A stretch of DNA of 64,000 nucleotides from Caballeronia sp. M1242 (GTDB taxonomy: Bacteria > Pseudomonadota > Gammaproteobacteria > Burkholderiales > Burkholderiaceae), in the NCBI RefSeq assembly GCF_017220215.1, contig NZ_CP071130.1, positions 1,240,001-1,304,000 on the forward strand, written 5' to 3'. This document shows positions 10,067-18,444 of this stretch, in pieces (the first letter of the stretch is position 1; each line of letters begins with the position of its first letter). The notes below the pieces were generated by a model. That model made no database searches. It worked only from the letters and a program-made list of their open reading frames with translations, and had not been told where the DNA came from. The translations under genes were made by a program, and so were the position numbers.

Positions 10067-11041
10067 ATGCGTATCATCCTTGCTCAACCCCGCGGTTTTT
10101 GTGCGGGCGTGGTCCGTGCGATCGAAATCGTCGATCGCGCGCTCGAACGGCATGGCGCCCCGGTCTACGTTCGCCATGAGATCGTTCATAACCGGCACGT
10201 TGTCGACAACCTGCGTGGCAAGGGCGCGCGTTTCGTGGAAGAGCTCGACGAAGTGCCGCAAGGCGCGGTCGCCATTTTCAGCGCGCACGGCGTGGCGCAC
10301 AGCGTCGAGCGCGACGCCGAGGCGCGCGGTCTCGATGTGCTCGACGCCACCTGCCCGCTCGTGACCAAGGTTCACGTGCAGGGCCGGCAGTATGTATCGC
10401 AAGGGCGCACGCTGATTCTGATCGGCCACGCCGGGCATCCGGAAGTGGAAGGCACCATCGGCCAGATTCCCGGCAAGGTGGTGCTCGTGCAGAGCGAAGC
10501 CGAAGTCGACACCATGTCGCTGCCGCCCGACACGCCCGTCGCTTACGTCACGCAGACGACGCTTTCGGTGGACGACACGCGCGGCATCATCGACGCATTG
10601 CAGCGCCGCTTCAGCGATATCGTCGGGCCGGACACGCGCGACATCTGCTATGCGACGCAGAACCGGCAGGCCGCGGTGCGCGAGTTGTCGACGCAAGTCG
10701 ATGTCCTGCTCGTGGTCGGCGCGACCAACAGTTCCAATTCGAACCGTCTGCGGGAGATCGGCACCGAGAGCGGCGTGCCGAGCTATCTCGTCGCGGACGG
10801 TTCCGAAATCAAGCCCGAATGGTTTGCGCATGCGCAGACGGTCGGCATCACGGCGGGCGCTTCGGCGCCCGAAGAAATGGTCGAACATGTGATCGATGCC
10901 CTGCGCGCCTTCGGACACGTCGAAGTCACGACGATGAACGGCCGCGAGGAAAAGGTCGAATTCAAACTCCCCGCGAAGTTGCTGCAACCGCTCGCCGCGC
11001 TGTCGGCCACGGCAACGGCAACGGCCATTCGCGAAGAATAA
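10067..11041 (+). CDS. ispH: 4-hydroxy-3-methylbut-2-enyl diphosphate reductase (LytB/IspH)
   Basis: 324 residues, a normal length for IspH. The three iron-sulfur cysteines lie in [11 protein letters not shown] (C12), [11 protein letters not shown] and [10 protein letters not shown]. Substrate-binding elements [29 protein letters not shown] and NSSNSNRL are all present. It reduces HMBPP to IPP and DMAPP, the last step of the MEP pathway, in the cytoplasm. It sits 14 nt upstream of hpnH, and this coupling to a hopanoid gene suggests a hopanoid-dedicated paralogue supplying isoprenoid precursors (inference). ATG 10067 is the start because [10 protein letters not shown] matches the family N-terminus. 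Confidence 0.96.
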   Translation: MRIILAQPRGFCAGVVRAIEIVDRALERHGAPVYVRHEIVHNRHVVDNLRGKGARFVEELDEVPQGAVAIFSAHGVAHSVERDAEARGLDVLDATCPLVTKVHVQGRQYVSQGRTLILIGHAGHPEVEGTIGQIPGKVVLVQSEAEVDTMSLPPDTPVAYVTQTTLSVDDTRGIIDALQRRFSDIVGPDTRDICYATQNRQAAVRELSTQVDVLLVVGATNSSNSNRLREIGTESGVPSYLVADGSEIKPEWFAHAQTVGITAGASAPEEMVEHVIDALRAFGHVEVTTMNGREEKVEFKLPAKLLQPLAALSATATATAIREE

Positions 11042-11055
11042 GGAGAGGACGCAAA

Positions 11056-12210
11056 TTGTCTATTCCGATGCTCCAGAAGGTCCGCGTTGGCGCGTACATC
11101 GCCCGCCAGCATTTTTCGCGCAACAAGCGTTATCCGCTCGCGCTCATGCTGGAACCGCTGTTCCGCTGCAATCTGGCGTGTAACGGCTGCGGCAAGATCG
11201 ACTATCCGGACCCGATCCTGAACCAGCGCCTGTCGCTGGAAGAATGCCTCGGCGCCGTCGACGAGTGCGGCGCGCCGGTCGTCTCCATTGCGGGCGGCGA
11301 GCCGCTGCTGCATAAGGAAATGCCGCAGATCGTGAAGGGCATCATCGCGCGCAAGAAGTTCGTGTATCTGTGCACGAACGCGCTCCTGATGGAAAAGAAG
11401 ATGGATGATTACCAGCCGAGCCCGTACTTCGTCTGGTCCGTTCACCTCGACGGCGATCAGGCCATGCACGACCATTCGGTTTCGCAGGACGGCGTGTACG
11501 AGAAGGCCACCAAAGCGATCCGCGAAGCGAAGCGCCGCGGCTTCCGCGTGAACATCAACTGCACGCTGTTCAACGATGCCGATCCGGAACGCGTCGCGAA
11601 GTTCTTCGACACGCTCGGCCCGATGGGCGTGGACGGCATCACGGTGTCGCCCGGCTACGCTTACGAGCGCGCGCCGGACCAGCAGCACTTCCTGAATCGC
11701 GACAAGACCAAGACGCTCTTCCGCGAGATCTTCAAGCGCGGCAACAACGGCAAGAACTGGTCGTTCAGCCAGTCGGCCATGTTCCTCGACTTCCTCGCCG
11801 GCAACCAGACGTATCAATGCACGCCGTGGGGCAACCCGGCGCGCACGGTGTTCGGCTGGCAGCGTCCGTGCTACCTGCTCGGCGAAGGCTACGCGAAGAC
11901 CTTCAAGGAACTGATGGAAACCACGGAGTGGGAAAAGTACGGCACGGGCAACTACGAAAAGTGCGCGGACTGCATGGTCCACAGCGGCTTCGAAGCGACC
12001 GCCGTGATGGACACGGTCGCGCATCCGCTGAAGGCGCTGGGCGTGTCGATGCGCGGGCCGCGCACGGAAGGCGCTTACGCGAAGGAACTGCCGATCGACA
12101 AGCAGCGTCCGGCCGAATACGTGTTCTCGAAGCACGTCGAGATCAAGCTCGAAGAGATCGGGCGCGCGCAAAAGAACAAGTCGTCGAAGACGGCTGCGGC
12201 GGCGCACTGA
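11056..12210 (+). CDS. hpnH: Adenosyl-hopene transferase HpnH (radical SAM)
   Basis: 384 residues if it starts at TTG 11056. An AAGGAGAGG Shine-Dalgarno ends 7 nt before that TTG, and the resulting start (M)SIPMLQKVRVGAY matches the family; the next ATG (11068) is too far from it. The radical-SAM motif FRCNLACNGC gives CxxxCxxC, and SIAGGEPLLH is the GGE SAM-binding segment. A C-terminal cysteine cluster with KCADC is present. HpnH uses an adenosyl radical from SAM to couple adenosine to diploptene, opening the path to C35 hopanoids. It is the second gene of ispH-hpnH and ends in a clear terminator. Confidence 0.95.
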   Translation: MSIPMLQKVRVGAYIARQHFSRNKRYPLALMLEPLFRCNLACNGCGKIDYPDPILNQRLSLEECLGAVDECGAPVVSIAGGEPLLHKEMPQIVKGIIARKKFVYLCTNALLMEKKMDDYQPSPYFVWSVHLDGDQAMHDHSVSQDGVYEKATKAIREAKRRGFRVNINCTLFNDADPERVAKFFDTLGPMGVDGITVSPGYAYERAPDQQHFLNRDKTKTLFREIFKRGNNGKNWSFSQSAMFLDFLAGNQTYQCTPWGNPARTVFGWQRPCYLLGEGYAKTFKELMETTEWEKYGTGNYEKCADCMVHSGFEATAVMDTVAHPLKALGVSMRGPRTEGAYAKELPIDKQRPAEYVFSKHVEIKLEEIGRAQKNKSSKTAAAAH

Positions 12211-12239
12211 GTTTTAGTCGAAGGTTGAGATGTGCGAAG

Positions 12240-12271
12240 GGCGGATGGCTTGCGGGCCATTCGCCTTTTTT
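12240..12271 (+). terminator. Terminator of ispH-hpnH
   Basis: Arms GGCGGATGGC and GCCATTCGCC (one G-T pair) with a 6-nt loop, followed by six T residues. Confidence 0.85.
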
Positions 12272-12279
12272 GTTTGCGG

Positions 12280-12675
12280 CTACCAGATCGTCTTGACGTG
12301 CTCATACTCGCGAATCAACCGATCCCGCGTCACGATAGGCGCCGCGAGCGCACGCGCCGTCGCGACGATCAGGCGATCCGCCGGGTCGTTGTGAAACTCG
12401 CCCGGCAAGTCGATCGACTTGATGGCGATGCTGCTATCTACGGGCATGAACCGCACGGCGTCGATACGACTGACCTTGTCGATCCAGTCGCCGACGTCCA
12501 TCGACAGTCCTATCTTGCCGCGCCGCACGAGCAGCGCGATCTCCCACGCCGAGATGGTCGAGACGACGATCTCGCCGCGTTCGCCTGATTCCTTCTCGAT
12601 TGCCGCGCGCGCCTGCTTGCTGAGCGCGCCTCCGCTGACCCACCACAGCAGCGTATGCGTGTCCAGCACGATCAC
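12280..12675 (-). CDS. PIN-domain (VapC-type) toxin
   Basis: 131 residues beginning at GTG 12673-12675, which overlaps the antitoxin stop as GTGA. A GGGAGGC Shine-Dalgarno 6 nt upstream supports this start. An upstream in-frame TTG (12690) would itself overlap that Shine-Dalgarno. The PIN fold is seen in IVLDTHTLLWW (first acidic residue), the STISAWEIALL segment (conserved E) and NDPADRLIVATA (acidic D/D), ending in TRDRLI. Such proteins are Mg-dependent ribonucleases, held inactive by the partner antitoxin. The gene is translationally coupled to the Phd-type gene at 12672-12908. Targets are unknown. Confidence 0.9.
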   Translation of the reverse strand: MIVLDTHTLLWWVSGGALSKQARAAIEKESGERGEIVVSTISAWEIALLVRRGKIGLSMDVGDWIDKVSRIDAVRFMPVDSSIAIKSIDLPGEFHNDPADRLIVATARALAAPIVTRDRLIREYEHVKTIW

Positions 12676-12908
12676 CGATACGCCTCCCAATCGTCCTCGC
12701 CGATGGGCTCGAACGCGTCTTCACAAAACAGCACGCTGCCCCGCAATTCCTGCAGCGGCGTGAGCGCCGAGTTGTCATACCGCCGTACCTCGAGCACGGG
12801 CTTTCCATGGTTCGTCACGATCATGCTTTCTCCTGTTGATTCGACGAGCCGGAAGTATTCGAGCGCCTTCGCCTTGAACTCCGATTTGGAAACTCGCTTG
12901 TGAGACAT
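12672..12908 (-). CDS. Phd/YefM-type antitoxin
   Basis: 78 residues from ATG 12906-12908. The N-terminal MSHKRVSKSEFKAKALEYFR and the VTNHGKPVLEVRRY core are those of a Phd/YefM DNA-binding fold. The C-terminal tail, rich in acidic and aromatic residues (EDAFEPIGEDDWEAY), is the likely toxin-neutralising region. It precedes and overlaps the PIN toxin by 4 nt, the usual order for a type II module. By family knowledge, antitoxin and complex repress their own promoter. The promoter should be in the 145-bp spacer that also carries the cstA-ybdD terminator. Confidence 0.9.
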   Translation of the reverse strand: MSHKRVSKSEFKAKALEYFRLVESTGESMIVTNHGKPVLEVRRYDNSALTPLQELRGSVLFCEDAFEPIGEDDWEAYR

Positions 12909-12990
12909 GATATCGACCCTGGTCACGTGACGGTAGTCATTTTAGCCTCGTCCGAATGGATTAGGCAAAACGGACATTTTTCGAAGTCCA

Positions 12991-13020
12991 AATAAAAACG
13001 CGACGGCTCTCGCCGTCGCG
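12991..13020 (-). terminator. Terminator of cstA-ybdD
   Basis: On the minus strand CGCGACGGC-GAGA-GCCGTCGCG is followed by TTTTTATTT. The 9-bp stem is perfect. Confidence 0.88.
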
Positions 13021-13053
13021 TCATCTTCAGTGCTTGCGAAGATCAATCACGCA

Positions 13054-13248
13054 TCAACAACACTTCCCCGCTCCCGATCCATATCTCGCCTCCTGCCGCT
13101 CGCGAAAGAACTCCGCGTACGTCATCACGGGCTTGTCGGGATGCGTCGTCTGCATATGCGTGACGTACGCATCGTAATCAGGCATGCCGACCATCAGGCG
13201 CATCGCCTGGCCGAGATACCGCCCTGCTTGCCGAAGATCGCTGAACAT
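13054..13248 (-). CDS. YbdD/YjiX family small protein
   Basis: 64 residues from ATG 13246-13248. The sequence [31 protein letters not shown] with the ending GAGKCC is typical of the YbdD/YjiX (DUF466) family, short proteins almost always encoded just after a CstA-type permease. Here it lies 22 nt after cstA in the same direction and before the shared terminator. The family's molecular role is not firmly known; a partner or regulator role for the pyruvate/peptide permease is an inference from linkage. No signal peptide is visible. Confidence 0.9.
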   Translation of the reverse strand: MFSDLRQAGRYLGQAMRLMVGMPDYDAYVTHMQTTHPDKPVMTYAEFFRERQEARYGSGAGKCC

Positions 13249-13270
13249 GGCCGACTCCTGGTTCTCGTGC

Positions 13271-15355
13271 TCAATGACCCGAGCGCACTGCCGCGCCGCC
13301 GCCCGTGGGCATCGGTTCGAACGGCGTTTCGCGCACCGTCGGCCTCGCCTCGCGGCGCGCGCGCAGCACGGCCAGCACGGCATAGACCGCGATGCTCACC
13401 ACGACGAACATGAAAAGACCGGCCAGCGCGGCATCGATGTAATCGTTGAAGATGATGCGCTGCATCTCCGGCAACGACTTCGCCGGCGCCATCACCTTGC
13501 CTGCCTCGAACGCGTCGCGCAGCTTGCCGGCATGCGCGAGGAAGCCGACCTTCGGATTCGCGTCGAAGATCTTCTGCCAGCCGGCAGTCAGCGTGCAGAT
13601 GAGCAACCACACCGTCGGCACAATCGTCACCCACGCGAAACGCTCGCGCTTCATCTTGAACAGCACGACGGTGCCGAGCGTCAGCGCAATGCCCGCGAGC
13701 ATCTGGTTCGAGATGCCGAAGAGCGGCCACAGCGTATTGATGCCGCCGAACGGATCTACCACGCCCTGATACAGGAAGTAGCCCCACGCCGCGACGCACA
13801 AGCCGGTCGCGACGAGATTGGCTACCAGCGATTCCGTGCGGCGCAGCGCCGGGTGGAACGTGCCGAGCAGGTCTTGCAGCATGAAGCGTCCGGCGCGCGT
13901 GCCGGCGTCGACTGCGGTCAGAATGAAGAGCGCCTCGAAGAGAATCGCGAAGTGATACCAGAAGGCCATCATCGCCGGGCCGCCGATCACGCGATGCAGA
14001 ATCTCCGCCATGCCGACTGCCAGCGTCGGCGCGCCGCCCGCCCGCGCCACGATGGTGGTTTCGCCAACGGCCTTCGCCGTCGAGGTGAGCATGTCCGGCG
14101 TCAGCGTGAAGCCCCACGACGTGACCGTCTGCGCGACCGCGTCCGGCGTCGTGCCGAGCAGCGCGGCCGGGCTGTTCATCGCGAAGTAGACGCCCGGCTC
14201 GATCACGCAGGCGGCGACGAGCGCCATGATCGCGACGAACGACTCCATCAGCATCGCGCCGTAGCCGATGAAACGCATGTTCACTTCGTTGTCGACCATT
14301 TTGGGCGTGGTGCCCGACGAGATCAGCGCGTGGAAGCCGGACACCGCGCCGCACGCGATCGTGATGAAGAGGAACGGGAACAGGTTGCCCGCCCAGACGG
14401 GACCGGAGCCGTCGACGAACTTCGTGAACGCAGGCATCTTCAGTTCGGGCGCGACGATCAGGATGCCGATCGCGAGTCCGAGAATGGTGCCGATCTTGAG
14501 GAACGTCGACAGATAATCGCGCGGCGCGAGCAGCAGCCACACCGGCAACACCGACGCGATAAAGCCGTAGCCGATCAGAATCCACGTCAGCTGAACGCCC
14601 GTGAACGTGAAGAGCGGCGCGAGCGTCGGCGATTGCGCGACCTGGCCGCCGTAGGTGATCGCGAGCATCAGCAGCACGAAGCCGATGATCGACACTTCGC
14701 CGATGCGCCCCGGACGAATGAAGCGCGTATAGACGCCCATGAAGAGCGCGATCGGAATGGTCGCCGCGACGGTGAACGTGCCCCACGGCGAATTCGTCAG
14801 CGCTTTCACGACGATCAGCGCGAGCACCGCGAGAATAATCACCATGATGAGGAACGCGCCGAAGAGCGCGATCACGCCGGGCACGGTGCCCAGTTCCATC
14901 TTGATGAGATCGCCGAGCGAGCGGCCGTCGCGGCGCGTCGAGATGAAAAGCACGACGAAATCCTGCACCGCGCCCGCGAACACGACGCCCGCCAGAATCC
15001 ACAGCATGCCGGGCGTGTAGCCCATCTGCGCGGCGAGCACCGGACCGACGAGCGGACCCGCGCCCGCAATCGCCGCGAAATGGTGGCCGAACAGCACGTA
15101 TTTGTTGGTCGGCACGTAATCGAGGCCGTCGTTGTGACGCACGGCCGGCGTCATGCGCAAGCCGTCGAGCTTCAACACCGTGCCGGCGATGAAGCGCGAA
15201 TAGAATCGATACGCGATGAGATAGACGCAGACCGCCGCGATGACGATCCATAGTGCGCTGACCCGCTCGCCGTGCGCGAGCGCGATGGTGCCGAAAGCGA
15301 ACGCGCCCAAGAGCGCGAGCGCGATCCAGACCAGGAATCCGGAAGCCCGATTCAT
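13271..15355 (-). CDS. cstA: CstA-family carbon starvation permease
   Basis: 694 residues, polytopic membrane protein of the CstA family. The hallmark segments are [22 protein letters not shown] (~85-105), [33 protein letters not shown] and [25 protein letters not shown] 15353-15355 starts [19 protein letters not shown], the first membrane helix; the frame upstream is not membrane-like. Members transport pyruvate or peptides under carbon limitation. It is followed by ybdD and is divergent from a Cache-domain kinase/NarL regulator pair, an arrangement reminiscent of pyruvate-sensing systems that control such permeases (inference). Confidence 0.95.
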   Translation of the reverse strand: MNRASGFLVWIALALLGAFAFGTIALAHGERVSALWIVIAAVCVYLIAYRFYSRFIAGTVLKLDGLRMTPAVRHNDGLDYVPTNKYVLFGHHFAAIAGAGPLVGPVLAAQMGYTPGMLWILAGVVFAGAVQDFVVLFISTRRDGRSLGDLIKMELGTVPGVIALFGAFLIMVIILAVLALIVVKALTNSPWGTFTVAATIPIALFMGVYTRFIRPGRIGEVSIIGFVLLMLAITYGGQVAQSPTLAPLFTFTGVQLTWILIGYGFIASVLPVWLLLAPRDYLSTFLKIGTILGLAIGILIVAPELKMPAFTKFVDGSGPVWAGNLFPFLFITIACGAVSGFHALISSGTTPKMVDNEVNMRFIGYGAMLMESFVAIMALVAACVIEPGVYFAMNSPAALLGTTPDAVAQTVTSWGFTLTPDMLTSTAKAVGETTIVARAGGAPTLAVGMAEILHRVIGGPAMMAFWYHFAILFEALFILTAVDAGTRAGRFMLQDLLGTFHPALRRTESLVANLVATGLCVAAWGYFLYQGVVDPFGGINTLWPLFGISNQMLAGIALTLGTVVLFKMKRERFAWVTIVPTVWLLICTLTAGWQKIFDANPKVGFLAHAGKLRDAFEAGKVMAPAKSLPEMQRIIFNDYIDAALAGLFMFVVVSIAVYAVLAVLRARREARPTVRETPFEPMPTGGGAAVRSGH

Positions 15356-15462
15356 GGTGTCTCCTATTTTGGTAAGTCTTGGATTTCCGCCCGCGCGGCT
15401 CGCGCCGTGGAGCGCCTCGGGCGTGTAGTATTCGCCTTCGTCCCGGACCTCACAACCGGACA

Positions 15463-15493
15463 ACTACGTACGCTCGCTACGCGAAACTACGTA
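15463..15493. promoter_or_regulatory. Direct repeats ACTACGTA between cstA and its divergent kinase
   Basis: Two copies of ACTACGTA (15463-15470 and 15486-15493), each containing the palindrome TACGTA, are 23 bp apart in the 160-base divergent spacer. The spacing of about two helical turns suits dimer binding by the adjacent NarL-type regulator; this assignment is inference. Confidence 0.4.
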
Positions 15494-15515
15494 GAGCATC
15501 GAACGTTCCAGCGTC

Positions 15516-16928
15516 ATGAACCTGAAAGCGAAGATTGTTGTGCTGGCGATCGTGCCGTTCGCGCTCGCCATTGGCGGTATCGAATATGGCGTGCGCCATC
15601 AGGCGACCTCGCTCGCCCGCGCCCAGCACGCGACGCTGCAAACGGCGTACATGTCCAGCAAGGAAGTCGAGTTGCGGCATTACGTCGAACTGGCGCAGAG
15701 CGCCATCGCGCCGTATTACGACGCGCCGCCCGGCGATCCGCGCAGCGACGACGAACGCCGCCAGCTTGCGCTCGATACGCTGCATCGTCTCGACTTCGGG
15801 CCGGACGGCTACTTTTTCGTCTACACGATGCGCGGCAAGTCGCTGATGCATCCGCGCCAGCCGGATCTCGTCGGACGAGACTTGTGGACCATGCGCGATC
15901 CCGCAGGCGAACTGACCATTCAGCAGTTGATCCGCGAAGCGTCGAAGGGCGGCGGCTACGTGCGCTATGTGTGGCAGCGGCCGTCCAGCGGCCAACTTGC
16001 GCCGAAGCTCGGCTACGTGGTGCCGCTCGAACGCTGGGGCTGGATGATCGGCACCGGCATCTATCTGGAGGATGTGGAGACGGCGCTCACGCGCATCGAC
16101 GGCCAGGCCGCCGCGAACATCGACAGAACCGTGATGTGGATCGGCGGCATCGCGCTGGCGGCGCTCGGCGTGATCGCGTTGTGCGGCGCGGTGCTCAATA
16201 TCAGCGAGCATCGCAGCGCGGATGCCAAGCTCAAGCGCCTCGCGCGGCAGGTGGTGGAGTCTCAGGAGCACGAACGGGCGCGGCTCTCGCGCGAACTGCA
16301 CGACGGCATCAGCCAGATGCTGGTGTCCGTCAAGCTGCTGCTGGAATCGGCGCTCGCGCGCTTCGAACGGTCGCCCACGCGCGAAGCCGCCGCCGAAGCT
16401 GCGCTTTCCACCGGTCTCGGGCGTCTCGCCGCGACCTTGCGCGAAGTCCGCCGCATCTCGCACGCGCTGCGCCCCACGATGCTCGACGACCTCGGCCTCG
16501 CCGCCGCGCTGGAGCAGCTTGCCCGCGAGATGGACGGGCAGGACGGCATCGAAGTGCGCTTCGAACGGACGGCGGACGGCAAACCGCCCGCGCTGCCCGA
16601 TCCGGTGAATACGGTGCTGTTTCGCATTGCGCAGGAAGCGCTGAACAACATCGCGCGGCACGCGCACGCGAGCCGGGCGACGCTTGCGCTCGATATCGCC
16701 CCGAACGGCGTGCGGCTCGTCGTCAGCGACAATGGCCGCGGTTTCGATGCGCAATCCGCGCTGGCCGATCCGGCGAGCGGCCTCGGCCTGCGCAACATGC
16801 GCGAGCGGCTGGACACGCTCGGCGGCACGCTTTCCATCCAGTCGCAACTGGGCCGCACGTCGATCACGGCGCACGTGCCGTTGCCGCTCGCCGCTCCGAA
16901 CCTGCAAGGACTTTCCGATGACGCCTGA
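15516..16928 (+). CDS. Cache-domain sensor histidine kinase (HisKA_3 type)
   Basis: 470 residues. An N-terminal membrane helix (~5-25), a periplasmic single Cache domain (~30-195) with LDFGPDGYFFVYTMRGKSLMHP and GWMIGTGIYLEDV, and a second helix (~205-228) are visible. A HisKA_3 dimerisation domain with RELHDGISQML carries the phospho-acceptor histidine. The HATPase has NIARHAHAS, DNGRGF and GLGLRNMRERL. This layout is typical of kinases sensing small carboxylates in the periplasm. The regulator gene overlaps its end by 11 nt. Being divergent from cstA, it probably senses a substrate related to that permease (inference). Confidence 0.93.
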   Translation: MNLKAKIVVLAIVPFALAIGGIEYGVRHQATSLARAQHATLQTAYMSSKEVELRHYVELAQSAIAPYYDAPPGDPRSDDERRQLALDTLHRLDFGPDGYFFVYTMRGKSLMHPRQPDLVGRDLWTMRDPAGELTIQQLIREASKGGGYVRYVWQRPSSGQLAPKLGYVVPLERWGWMIGTGIYLEDVETALTRIDGQAAANIDRTVMWIGGIALAALGVIALCGAVLNISEHRSADAKLKRLARQVVESQEHERARLSRELHDGISQMLVSVKLLLESALARFERSPTREAAAEAALSTGLGRLAATLREVRRISHALRPTMLDDLGLAAALEQLAREMDGQDGIEVRFERTADGKPPALPDPVNTVLFRIAQEALNNIARHAHASRATLALDIAPNGVRLVVSDNGRGFDAQSALADPASGLGLRNMRERLDTLGGTLSIQSQLGRTSITAHVPLPLAAPNLQGLSDDA

Positions 16929-17562
16929 ACCCGCCCGACTGCTGCTCGTCGACGATCATCCGCTCGTGCGCGACGGCCTGCGCGCGCGGCTCGAAGCCGT
17001 CCCGCGTCTCTCTGTCACCGGCGAAGCGGGCAACGGCCACGACGCGCTCGCGCTCGCGCTCGCCGCCGACGAAGCCACGCGCCCCGACCTCGTGCTGATG
17101 GACGTCGGCATGGCGGGCATGAGCGGCATCGAACTGGCCGCGCTTTTTCACGAGCGCTTCCCGGCTATCCGCGTGCTGATGCTCTCGATGCACGACAACG
17201 TGGAGTACGTGACGCAAGCCGTGCGCGCCGGCGCGAGCGGCTACGTGCTCAAGGATTCGCCCGCCGCCGAGATCATTCAGGCGATCGACGCCGTGCTCGC
17301 CGGCAAGACCTTCTTCAGCGCCGGGCTCGCAGCCCGCATGATTCAGGCGCAGGCCATGCAAACGCCGTTGGAACGTCTGACGCCGCGCGAGCGCGACATT
17401 CTCGACGCGCTCGCGCAGGGCTTGTCGAGCAAGCAGATTGCAACGCAGCATGGCTTGTCGGTGCGCACGGTGGAAACGCACCGGCTGAATCTCAAGCGCA
17501 AGCTCGCCATCGACGGGCAGGCGGAACTGATCAAGTTCGCCGTGGAAAACCGGCGCGGCTAG
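16918..17562 (+). CDS. NarL/FixJ-type response regulator
   Basis: 214 residues. The receiver domain has VDDHPLVRDGL at the start, phospho-acceptor in VLMDVGMAGMSG, and VLKDSPAAEI near its end. The LuxR-type helix-turn-helix follows: LTPRERDILDALAQGLSSKQIATQHGLSVRTVETHRLNLKRKL. ATG 16918 lies inside the kinase gene (overlap 11 nt), implying translational coupling. It should receive phosphate from the Cache-domain kinase and bind DNA as a dimer; the direct repeats in front of cstA are candidate sites. It is convergent with the hpnM gene, with only one base between the two stops. Confidence 0.94.
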   Translation: MTPEPARLLLVDDHPLVRDGLRARLEAVPRLSVTGEAGNGHDALALALAADEATRPDLVLMDVGMAGMSGIELAALFHERFPAIRVLMLSMHDNVEYVTQAVRAGASGYVLKDSPAAEIIQAIDAVLAGKTFFSAGLAARMIQAQAMQTPLERLTPRERDILDALAQGLSSKQIATQHGLSVRTVETHRLNLKRKLAIDGQAELIKFAVENRRG

Positions 17563-17563
17563 G

Positions 17564-18181
17564 TCAGCCGGCCGAACGCGCGTTATGCTCGGCCAGGTAT
17601 TTGATCAACCCGTCCACGCCGCCCTTTTTAAGCTGACCGGCGAACTGCTGCTGATAGACCTGAATGAGCCACGCGCCCATCATGTCGATGTCGTAGATTT
17701 TCCAGCCCTGCGCCGTCTTGCCGAGGCGATAGCGCACCGGGTTGTCGCCGCCTGTCGAGACGACGTGCGATTCAACGACCGCGTCTTTCGCGCTGGCGTC
17801 GACGTTCGGCGGGTCGAAGCGGAACGTCACGTCCTGGTCCCGCAGTTGCGCGAGCGAAGCCGCATACGTATGCACGAGCAGCGTCTGGAACTGGTCGTAA
17901 AGCTGCTTTTGCTGCTCGGGCGTGGCGCTGGCCCACGCCTTGCCCAATGCAATGCGCGTAGTGCGCTGAAAGTCGGTAGCGGGCAGGAAGCGCGCTTGCA
18001 CGAGTTGCGTGATCTTCGCCATGTCGCCGCCGCGCGCTTGCGGGTCGGCCTTCATCGCGTTGACGGTGCCTTCGACAGCACTTTTGACGACGGCCTCGGG
18101 GCTCGTTTGGGCGACCGCCGCACCGGAAAACGACAGCGTTGCGAAGAGAAAAGCGAAGCAGACAGACAGATAGCGTTTCAT
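17564..18181 (-). CDS. hpnM: MlaC/Ttg2D-family periplasmic lipid carrier, HpnM type
   Basis: 205 residues with a signal peptide (MKRYLSVCFAFLFATLSFSGAAVAQ, cleavage after AVA). The mature protein shows the MlaC/Ttg2 fold signature: VVKSAVEGTVNAM at the start, FQRTTRIALGKAWASATPEQQKQLYDQFQTLLVHTYA, and KIYDIDMMGAWLIQVYQQQFAGQLKKGGVDGLIKYL at the end. MlaC proteins carry a lipid through the periplasm. Next to hpnN (divergent, 263 bp) the hopanoid-linked HpnM subgroup is the most likely identity; distinguishing it from a general MlaC needs a tree. None of mlaFEDB is present here, which argues for partnership with HpnN and the MlaA-like lipoprotein. Confidence 0.85.
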   Translation of the reverse strand: MKRYLSVCFAFLFATLSFSGAAVAQTSPEAVVKSAVEGTVNAMKADPQARGGDMAKITQLVQARFLPATDFQRTTRIALGKAWASATPEQQKQLYDQFQTLLVHTYAASLAQLRDQDVTFRFDPPNVDASAKDAVVESHVVSTGGDNPVRYRLGKTAQGWKIYDIDMMGAWLIQVYQQQFAGQLKKGGVDGLIKYLAEHNARSAG

Positions 18182-18444
18182 GGCACCCGTTCTCTAATGA
18201 TCCAATTGTTCGGCGCGGACTCGTCAGGCCGTCGAGCCAGTATATCGACAGACCAGCGGGCCGACAGTTCACCGCCGCCCGACCGCGCCGTCTCCACCGG
18301 TATACTTGCGCGGCATCAACCGCCGTCGTTGGACTCGCGGTTCGGCCGCCGAAGCGAAAGCCGGCGCGCGAACGCGGCAGCGTCACTACGCGGCTCGCAA
18401 TATGCGGTCCGCGAAAATAACAGGTCACACCAGGTAGCGTCTTC

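Noticed and set aside
13184-15253. 689-codon open frame opposite cstA
   Set aside because: Arg/His/Glu-rich shadow caused by high GC; the opposite strand encodes a clear CstA membrane protein.
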